From Acidobacteriaceae bacterium (GTDB lineage Bacteria; Acidobacteriota; Terriglobia; Terriglobales; SbA1), in NCBI GenBank assembly GCA_003136335.1, contig PLEA01000491.1, positions 1,580 to 13,401 on the forward strand: a stretch of 11,822 nt of DNA, given 5' to 3'. Shown piece after piece: positions 7,578-11,822 of the stretch (within the stretch, counting starts at the first letter, position 1; every line of letters starts with the position of its first letter). The notes beneath the pieces are model-generated. The model worked only from the letters and a program-made list of their open reading frames with translations. It did not search any database and was not told the origin of the DNA. Made by a program: the position numbers and the translations under genes.

Positions 7578-8129
7578 CTACTTCGCGATCTTGAAACCTT
7601 TGCGGCGTTGTTCGCTGTAGCGGTGTAGCGCGTCGAGGATGATGGGGTAGGCTTCCGAGGGCGGGCGTATTTCATCGACCTCGACGGCCTTGCCTTCGAG
7701 CTGTTTGTAATCCTGAAAGAAGCGGCGCAGCATGAGCAGGCGGTGGGGCGGCATTTCCGATGCGGCGCGGTAGGAGTTGAACTCCGGATCCTCGGTGGCG
7801 ACGGCGATGATTTTATGGTCCTGTTTGCCGGCGTCGATCATGGTCATCAGGCCAATGGTACGGGCGTGGATGATGGTCAGCGGAACGACTGTTTCCTGGC
7901 AGAGAACCAGCACGTCGAGCGGGTCGTCGTCTTCGGCGAGGGTCTGCGGTATGAAACCGTAGTTGGCGGGATAGTAGACGGCCGAATAGAGGATGCGGTC
8001 GAGGCGGATCAGGCCGCTGGATTTGTCCAGTTCATACTTCACGCTGGAGCCGAAGGGAATTTCGATGACGCAGTCAAATTCGTGGGGGAGCTTCTCGCCC
8101 GGAGTTACGTCGTGCCAAGGATGGATCAT
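7578..8129 (-). CDS. ppa: Inorganic pyrophosphatase, family I
   Basis: The enzyme hydrolyses cytoplasmic pyrophosphate to phosphate, pulling biosynthetic reactions forward. With the start at 8129 the product is 183 residues, the usual length. Active-site residues align with the E. coli enzyme: E23, K31 and E33 (VIEIP, KYELDK), R45, Y57 (YPANYGFIP), D67/D69/D72 in the [10 protein letters not shown] signature, D99, D104 and K106 in DAGKQDHK, and Y141-K142. The frame is open upstream to ATGs at 8162 and 8210, but family proteins begin close to the [15 protein letters not shown] block. A TAGAAT on the minus strand (8169-8164) could be the -10, which would put the 8162 ATG outside the transcript. 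No clear Shine-Dalgarno sequence precedes 8129, so this start is probable, not certain. Confidence 0.95.
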   Translation of the reverse strand: MIHPWHDVTPGEKLPHEFDCVIEIPFGSSVKYELDKSSGLIRLDRILYSAVYYPANYGFIPQTLAEDDDPLDVLVLCQETVVPLTIIHARTIGLMTMIDAGKQDHKIIAVATEDPEFNSYRAASEMPPHRLLMLRRFFQDYKQLEGKAVEVDEIRPPSEAYPIILDALHRYSEQRRKGFKIAK

Positions 8130-8273
8130 AGGAAGATGATTTCTATCGTTTGAACTCTTCATTATTCTAGCGGACGCGGGGTGACCTCGGGGCGATGGCC
8201 GAAGGGCCACAGTGTCTGATCATTCCCGGATCGCCCGTTACTCGACCGGAAGGGCATTCAAAGGAGTTACTAA

Positions 8274-8518
8274 GGAACGGCAATAAAAGGGACAACCATC
8301 TTCGAAGGGCATTTGTGCAATGCCTGCCATGGGGATGGTGGAGTGGGTACGGCCGCGGCTCCGGCGCTTATTGGCATAAAAGCAAAATTCTCACCGGACC
8401 GGCTAGCCGATCTTTTCAAACACCCACTGCGAAAATGAACGCTGGCGGCATGCCAGCCATCGATCTTCCACCGGATGATTTGAAGGCGTTGATCGCCTAC
8501 GTGGAGAGTCTGAAATAA
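8274..8518 (+). pseudogene. Class I c-type cytochrome relic: no start codon, one frameshift
   Basis: Directly after a stop (8271-8273) one frame reads GTTIFEGHLCNACHGDGG, with the haem-attachment motif CNACH at 8316-8330, then APALIG and SPDRLADLFKHP. At the C run 8423-8425 the sense moves to another frame, which continues KMNAGGMPAIDLPPDDLKAL and IAYVESLK to the stop at 8516-8518. One extra C would restore K-H-P-T-A-K-M-x-A-G-G-M-P, the usual axial-Met region (Met of GGMP). No ATG, GTG or usable TTG precedes the haem motif in frame and the signal peptide is missing, although AAAGGAG remains at 8259-8265. The two separate lesions point to a true relic more than a sequencing error. It lies just before the cytochrome c maturation genes. 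Confidence 0.8.
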
Positions 8519-8555
8519 CTTACGACTGCCCCTACCGTGAATCTGTCTGAGAAGG

Positions 8556-8575
8556 GCCGAATTTGACAGTTCGGC
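8556..8575. other. Short inverted repeat after the cytochrome relic
   Basis: GCCGAA and TTCGGC form a 6-bp stem with an 8-base loop, 37 bases after the relic's stop. No T tract follows. It may be what is left of the cytochrome gene's terminator. Confidence 0.3.
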
Positions 8576-8640
8576 GGGGACCGCAGCAGCAGAACAGCGC
8601 AAACTTACGGTTGGTAAGATACTCGGAAACGGATTCGCAG

Positions 8641-8667
8641 CCCGGCCGGCCCGGCCGGCCCGGCCGC
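8641..8667 (+). repeat. Three tandem copies of a 9-bp GC-only unit
   Basis: CCCGGCCGG occurs three times without a gap (8641-8649, 8650-8658, 8659-8667), the last copy ending in C. The array is pure G+C and self-complementary, so it can form several hairpin registers. It lies 7 bases before the proposed -35 box of ccmE. Confidence 0.85.
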
Positions 8668-8674
8668 CCGAATC

Positions 8675-8703
8675 TTGATTCTCAGATCATAGACGCGTAG
8701 AGT
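8675..8703 (+). promoter_or_regulatory. Candidate promoter of the ccm operon
   Basis: TTGATT (8675-8680) and TAGAGT (8698-8703) are separated by exactly 17 bases. Transcription would start near 8710, so the transcript would open with the small hairpin GTGGG-CTTCT-CCCAC (8711-8725) right before the ccmE ATG. That hairpin could protect the 5' end or limit ribosome access. Confidence 0.5.
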
Positions 8704-8733
8704 CTAACGTGTGGGCTTCTCCCACGGGACGTT

Positions 8734-9222
8734 ATGTCGAGCCAAGCCAAGACCTATCTCAAGTTCGGTGGTGCGACGGCGGTGATTCTGCTGCTGCTCG
8801 GCTACCTGGCGTATACCGGCGTGCAGGACAGCAAGAGTTACTACGTCACCATCAAAGAGTTGCACAAGATGGGCGACGGCGCGTACTCGAAGCGCTTGCG
8901 CGTTGCCGGGAACGTGCAGCCGGGTTCGATCAAGCGCACCGGAACGCATGTGCAGTTTGTGCTGATGGAAGAGGATCAAACTTTGCACGTGGACTATACC
9001 GGGACGGAGGCGCCGCCCGACACTTTCAAGGATGATTCCCAGGCGCTGGCCGACGGGCGCTTCGATCACGACGGCATGTTTCATGCCAAACAACTGCAGG
9101 CCAAGTGCGCTTCGAAGTATGCTCCGCAGCAGCCGGGCGCGCCGGCCAAGGGGATGCAATCCGGCGAGCCTGCCAAGAGTGTGACGCAAGTGCAACCTGC
9201 CGCCGGCGGGATGGCGAACTAA
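8734..9222 (+). CDS. ccmE: Cytochrome c maturation haem chaperone CcmE, cysteine (CxxxY) type
   Basis: CcmE is a membrane-anchored periplasmic chaperone that takes haem covalently from CcmC and passes it to the cytochrome c haem ligase. The 162-residue product has an N-terminal anchor (about 11-30), then the OB-fold domain with LRVAGNVQPGSI (55-66), VDYTGTEAPPDTF (86-98) and FHAKQLQAKCASKYAPQ (116-132). In most CcmE proteins the last block is L-x-A-K-H-D-E-x-Y, where the His binds haem. Here position 125 is Cys (TGC at 9106-9108) with Tyr129 kept, the CxxxY variant known from Desulfovibrio and some archaea. The tail from about 131 is rich in P, A, G and Q. Only a weak ribosome binding site (GGGA) precedes the ATG. 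It is first in the ccm cluster and separated from ccmA by 133 bases. Confidence 0.92.
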   Translation: MSSQAKTYLKFGGATAVILLLLGYLAYTGVQDSKSYYVTIKELHKMGDGAYSKRLRVAGNVQPGSIKRTGTHVQFVLMEEDQTLHVDYTGTEAPPDTFKDDSQALADGRFDHDGMFHAKQLQAKCASKYAPQQPGAPAKGMQSGEPAKSVTQVQPAAGGMAN

Positions 9223-9248
9223 GATTTAGCTGGACACGTTCGGCCTGT

Positions 9249-9296
9249 GCGCGAGATCCTTCCCTCCGCCTGAAAAACGGCTTCGGTCAGGATGAC
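9249..9296 (+). repeat. Dispersed intergenic repeat, copy 2
   Basis: This 48-base element is the partner of 6748-6794, in the same orientation. It contains CCTGA, 13 bases, then TCAGG as a short inverted repeat. It fills much of the gap between ccmE and ccmA, 59 bases before the earliest ccmA start. Confidence 0.75.
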
Positions 9297-9355
9297 GCCG
9301 ATAGGAATGCATAGAGTCGCTAGCGTAACTTCCCCGACCTTCTGGCTGCGATCTT

Positions 9356-10060
9356 TTGGTGCCTGTGACTGACGCCATTCCGCAAAGCTCGCCTGTCATT
9401 ACCGTCAGCAACGTTATCAAACAGTTTGGACGCTTTGCCGCCCTGCGCGGGGTGACGGCTGAGTTTGACGCGGGACGCTTTCATGCGATTCTCGGGGAGA
9501 ACGGAGCAGGGAAGACCACGCTGTTGCGGGCGCTGGCCGGGCTGGCGCAGCCAACGCGAGGGGAGATTTCGATTCTTGGAAAGACTCCCCACGAGGCCTG
9601 CCGTGATATTGGGTATATGGCTCATCCGTCGCTGCTGTATGACGAGATGAGTGGGATAGAGAACCTGCGCTATTTTGCGCGGCTTTATGGCATTGCGGGC
9701 GATGGGCGATGCGAAGAGGTGATTCGGGCTGTGGGACTCGACCCGGAGTTAACGCGCGCGGTCGGGCAGTACTCGCAGGGGATGCGGCAGCGCATGTCGC
9801 TGGCGCGGGCGATTCTGCATGATCCGAGAGTGTTGCTGCTGGATGAGCCGTTCTCGAACGTGGACGTGCATTCGGCGCGGGCAATGGTGGGTCTGCTCAA
9901 GGGCATGCGCGACGCGGGGAAGACGGTTTTCGTGGTCACGCACCAGGCGCTACTGCTCGAAGGCGTGGCCGATGAATTTGTCTGGATGCAGGCTGGGCAG
10001 ATTGTGGACCGCACGGCGAGCCTGACTCGGGCGGCGGCTTCCGCTGAGGACGTCCAATGA
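9356..10060 (+). CDS. ccmA: Cytochrome c maturation ABC transporter ATPase CcmA
   Basis: CcmA is the ATPase of the CcmAB complex, whose ATP hydrolysis releases haem-loaded CcmE from CcmC/CcmD. The product, up to 234 residues, shows Walker A GENGAGKT (47-54), the ABC signature region YSQGMRQR (139-146), Walker B VLLLDEP (159-165), a D-loop near SNVD (167-170) and the H-loop THQ (H196). Length suits the single-domain CcmA. The start is unsettled: TTG 9356, GTG 9359 and GTG 9365 are all in frame, no ATG is available before the conserved ITVSNVIKQFG block, and no Shine-Dalgarno sequence is visible. Its last codon overlaps the ccmB start (ATGA at 10057-10060). Confidence 0.93.
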   Translation: MVPVTDAIPQSSPVITVSNVIKQFGRFAALRGVTAEFDAGRFHAILGENGAGKTTLLRALAGLAQPTRGEISILGKTPHEACRDIGYMAHPSLLYDEMSGIENLRYFARLYGIAGDGRCEEVIRAVGLDPELTRAVGQYSQGMRQRMSLARAILHDPRVLLLDEPFSNVDVHSARAMVGLLKGMRDAGKTVFVVTHQALLLEGVADEFVWMQAGQIVDRTASLTRAAASAEDVQ

Positions 10061-10734
10061 ATTCGCTCTGGGCGGTGACCCTTGCGACGCTGGTCAAAGA
10101 TATCCGGCTGGAGTGGCGCTCGAAGGACGCGCTCAATTCCATGCTGTTTTTCTCGTTGCTGGTGGTGGTGATCTTCGTATTCTCCTTCGATCCGCTGGCG
10201 GAAGAGTCGCGGCATATTGTCGGTGGATTGGTGTGGGTCGCCTTCCTGTTTGCGGCGGTGGTGGCGCTCAATCAGACTTGGGCGCGCGAGTTGCGCAACC
10301 AAGTGCTGGATGCGTATCGGGTTTCTCCGGCTCCGGCCAATGCGTTGTTTCTGGCTAAGGCGCTGGGGAATTTTATTTTTGTGAGCGTGCTGGAAGCGCT
10401 GATGACGCCGTTGTTCGTGATTTTTTACAATCTGCGGGTCCTCGGTCCGGCGTGGCAGTTGATTCCGATTGCGGCTCTGGGAACGTGGGCGCTGGTGGTG
10501 AATGGAACGTTCTTTGCGGCGATGTCGCTACGCACACGGAGTCGCGAGATCATGCTGCCGCTGCTGCTGTTTCCCATTTCAATTCCGGCCGTGCTGGGTA
10601 TGGTTGCGGGGACCACGTCGATTCTCACCGGGGAGAACTCAGCGCACTTCTACATCGTGTTGCTTCTCACCTACGATGTGGTGTTTACTACAGCTTGCCT
10701 GGCATTGTTCGGAATGATTTTGCACGCGGAATGA
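10057..10734 (+). CDS. ccmB: Cytochrome c maturation ABC permease CcmB
   Basis: CcmB is the integral membrane partner of CcmA. The 225-residue product has about six hydrophobic segments, with the CcmB-typical cytoplasmic N-terminus (DIRLEWRSKDALNSMLFFSL), the FDP block after the first helix, and a central loop WARELRNQVLDAYRVSP followed by NALFLAKALGNF. The C-terminal half holds LRTRSREIMLPLLLFPISIP, a strongly conserved CcmB block. The ATG overlaps the ccmA stop and its stop overlaps the ccmC ATG (ATGA at 10731-10734), so the genes are probably translationally coupled. Confidence 0.94.
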   Translation: MNSLWAVTLATLVKDIRLEWRSKDALNSMLFFSLLVVVIFVFSFDPLAEESRHIVGGLVWVAFLFAAVVALNQTWARELRNQVLDAYRVSPAPANALFLAKALGNFIFVSVLEALMTPLFVIFYNLRVLGPAWQLIPIAALGTWALVVNGTFFAAMSLRTRSREIMLPLLLFPISIPAVLGMVAGTTSILTGENSAHFYIVLLLTYDVVFTTACLALFGMILHAE

Positions 10735-11636
10735 AACGGCTTTTCCCCATCCTCTCGGTCCTCACGGCGATTCTGCTAGCCTATGCGCTGTATCTGGCGC
10801 TGGTGGTCGCGCCAACGGACGCCGAGCAGGGCGACGTGTACCGGATCATTTATTACCACGTGCCTTCGGCGTGGACGGCGTTTCTGCTGTTCTTCATGAA
10901 CTTCATCGCGTCGATCCAGTATCTGGCCAGCAGGAAGCCTTCGACGAAAACCGCCGCGAAATGGATTGTGATTGCAATCGGGGTCGGCGGAGTGATCGCC
11001 TGCTTTCTGCCTCAGGTTCAGCAGTTGCTGCCGACCGGGATGCGTCCGAGCGCGGTGGCGACGACGGTGCTGGCGATTCCGGCATTCTATTTTTTGGTGG
11101 GAAAGTTTTTTCCCGGAGAGCTTCTCGACGTGCTCGCGGTGACCACGGCGGAAGTGGGTGTGGTTTTCTGCACCATCGTCCTGGTCACGGGGCCGATCTG
11201 GGCGCGGCCGGTGTGGGGGATCTGGTGGGCGCCGGGAGATATCCGGCTGACCTCGACGCTGGTGTTGTGGCTGATTTATGTGAGTTACCTGGTGCTGCGG
11301 CGCTTTTCCAACAGCGCGCAGACGCAGATGCTGGCCGCGGCGCTGGCGGTATTTGGCGCTTTGGACGTGCCGCTGGTTTATTTTTCGATCTGGTTTTTCC
11401 GCACGCAGCATCCGCAGCCGGTGATCGGCGGGGGTGGATCGATGGATCCGCGCATGCTGCATGTGCTACTCATCAGCTGGATGGCGTTTCTTTGTTTTGC
11501 ATTTCTGGTGTGTTGGTCGCGGTTTCGACTGGAACTGCTGCACCGTGAAATAGAAGAAGAGCACGCGATGGAATCCCTGGTCGGGGCGCGAATGGCGGCC
11601 AAGGCCAGCCTTCCGCTCAGTCGGAGCTCACGATGA
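10731..11636 (+). CDS. ccmC: Haem-handling protein CcmC, enlarged and with a divergent WWD motif
   Basis: CcmC binds haem through two histidines and the tryptophan-rich WWD motif and attaches it to CcmE. The start at 10731 overlaps the ccmB stop; the frame is open further upstream but only as an overlap with ccmB. The 301-residue product is clearly longer than E. coli CcmC (about 245). First helix 5-27; RIIYYHVPSAW (38-48) supplies H43; QHPQP (226-230) supplies the second likely ligand H227; SMDPRMLHVLLISW follows. Residues about 70-132, where usual CcmC proteins have a short loop, carry two extra hydrophobic stretches (about 77-95 and 107-127). The WWD motif, normally WGxWWxWDxRLTS, reads WGIWWAPGDIRLTS (162-175): the third core Trp is gone and one residue is added. 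The C-terminal tail from about 265 is charged. The frame is uninterrupted, so these look like real variation. Confidence 0.9.
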   Translation: MKRLFPILSVLTAILLAYALYLALVVAPTDAEQGDVYRIIYYHVPSAWTAFLLFFMNFIASIQYLASRKPSTKTAAKWIVIAIGVGGVIACFLPQVQQLLPTGMRPSAVATTVLAIPAFYFLVGKFFPGELLDVLAVTTAEVGVVFCTIVLVTGPIWARPVWGIWWAPGDIRLTSTLVLWLIYVSYLVLRRFSNSAQTQMLAAALAVFGALDVPLVYFSIWFFRTQHPQPVIGGGGSMDPRMLHVLLISWMAFLCFAFLVCWSRFRLELLHREIEEEHAMESLVGARMAAKASLPLSRSSR

Positions 11637-11764
11637 ACGCGATTAAGTTTCTCTTCGCCGCTTACATTGCCACGTGGGTGATCCATGGCGTCTATCTTGC
11701 CAGCCTGGCTCGGAGATTCAGCCGGCTTCGCCAGCAGTTGAAGGAGTTAGGCAAGGGGAAGTAG
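11633..11764 (+). CDS. ccmD: Small membrane protein CcmD
   Basis: This 43-residue protein starts in the ATGA overlap with the ccmC stop. It has one hydrophobic helix (about 4-26, AAYIATWVIHGVYLASLA) and a basic tail (RRFSRLRQQLKELGKGK). Size, position after ccmC, one helix with a central tyrosine and a charged cytoplasmic tail all fit CcmD, which holds the CcmC-CcmE complex and is needed to release holo-CcmE. Sequence conservation in CcmD is low, so context carries much of the assignment. Confidence 0.85.
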   Translation: MNAIKFLFAAYIATWVIHGVYLASLARRFSRLRQQLKELGKGK

Positions 11765-11773
11765 AGGTTGACA

Positions 11774-11822
11774 ATGTGGGGAGGACACTCCCTCGACTTC
11801 GCTCTCCAGAAACTCATTCAGG
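11774..11822 (+). CDS. Possible start of a further gene, cut by the window end
   Basis: An ATG at 11774 has AGAGG 6 bases upstream (11763-11767, overlapping the ccmD stop) and opens a frame (MWGGHSLDFALQKLIQ) without a stop to the edge. Sixteen codons are too few to identify a family. Close spacing to ccmD would suit another member of the operon, but chance is not excluded. Confidence 0.3.
   Translation, partial: MWGGHSLDFALQKLIQ

Noticed and set aside
8195..8518. 107-codon plus-strand frame as a real gene
   Set aside because: Only its last third makes sense. The haem motif lies in another frame, so this is a frameshifted cytochrome relic and the upstream codons are spurious.
8641..8667. 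Repeats considered as a CRISPR array
   Set aside because: Units are 9 bases, directly adjacent and without spacers; it is a simple tandem repeat.
10452..10730. Upstream extension of ccmC
   Set aside because: The added codons lie within ccmB in another frame, and the ATGA overlap at 10731 gives the standard coupled start.

Overview
The window most likely comes from an Acidobacteriota chromosome (Terriglobia/Koribacter-like). This is inferred from a moderately GC-rich sequence, a secreted M13 peptidase, a cupredoxin/carboxypeptidase-regulatory secreted protein, a cysteine-type CcmE, and dispersed intergenic repeats of a kind I associate with that phylum. No rRNA, tRNA, CRISPR array, integrase or transposase was seen. 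It reads as ordinary chromosome with relics of decayed genes in the wider gaps.

Layout. (a) 1-1046, minus: 5' part of thiC (thiamine pyrimidine synthesis), running off the left edge. (b) 1262-3304, plus: a complete secreted M13 zinc metallopeptidase, diverging from thiC, followed by a hairpin shared with the convergent gene. (c) 5782 down to 3363, minus: a tight three-gene operon encoding a YtrA-type GntR repressor, a slipin/stomatin (SPFH) membrane protein, and a secreted protein with two ExbD/TolR-like periplasmic domains but no membrane anchor. A perfect 7-6-7 palindrome overlaps its promoter. (d) 5783-6388: no intact gene, but an SRPBCC/polyketide-cyclase-type gene with its middle deleted lies on the minus strand. 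(e) 6389-7573, plus: a small secreted protein of unknown family, then a secreted cupredoxin-like protein with a carboxypeptidase-regulatory-like C-terminus. (f) 8129-7578, minus: family I inorganic pyrophosphatase. (g) 8274-8518, plus: a c-type cytochrome relic with no start codon and a frameshift. (h) 8734-11764, plus: cytochrome c maturation (System I) genes ccmE, ccmA, ccmB, ccmC and ccmD, the last four joined by ATGA stop/start overlaps.

How the genes work together. In the ccm cluster, CcmC with CcmD loads heme onto CcmE, and the CcmAB ATPase releases holo-CcmE for delivery to apocytochromes. CcmE here carries Cys (CxxxY) where the usual haem-binding His stands. CcmC is unusually long, with about two extra hydrophobic segments and a WWD motif reading WGIWWAPGD. 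Together these suggest a variant System I; its ligase part (CcmF and others) is not in the window. The GntR-slipin-ExbD-like operon looks like an autoregulated envelope module. Its tandem, anchorless ExbD-type protein is the least familiar object here and the best candidate for something undescribed.
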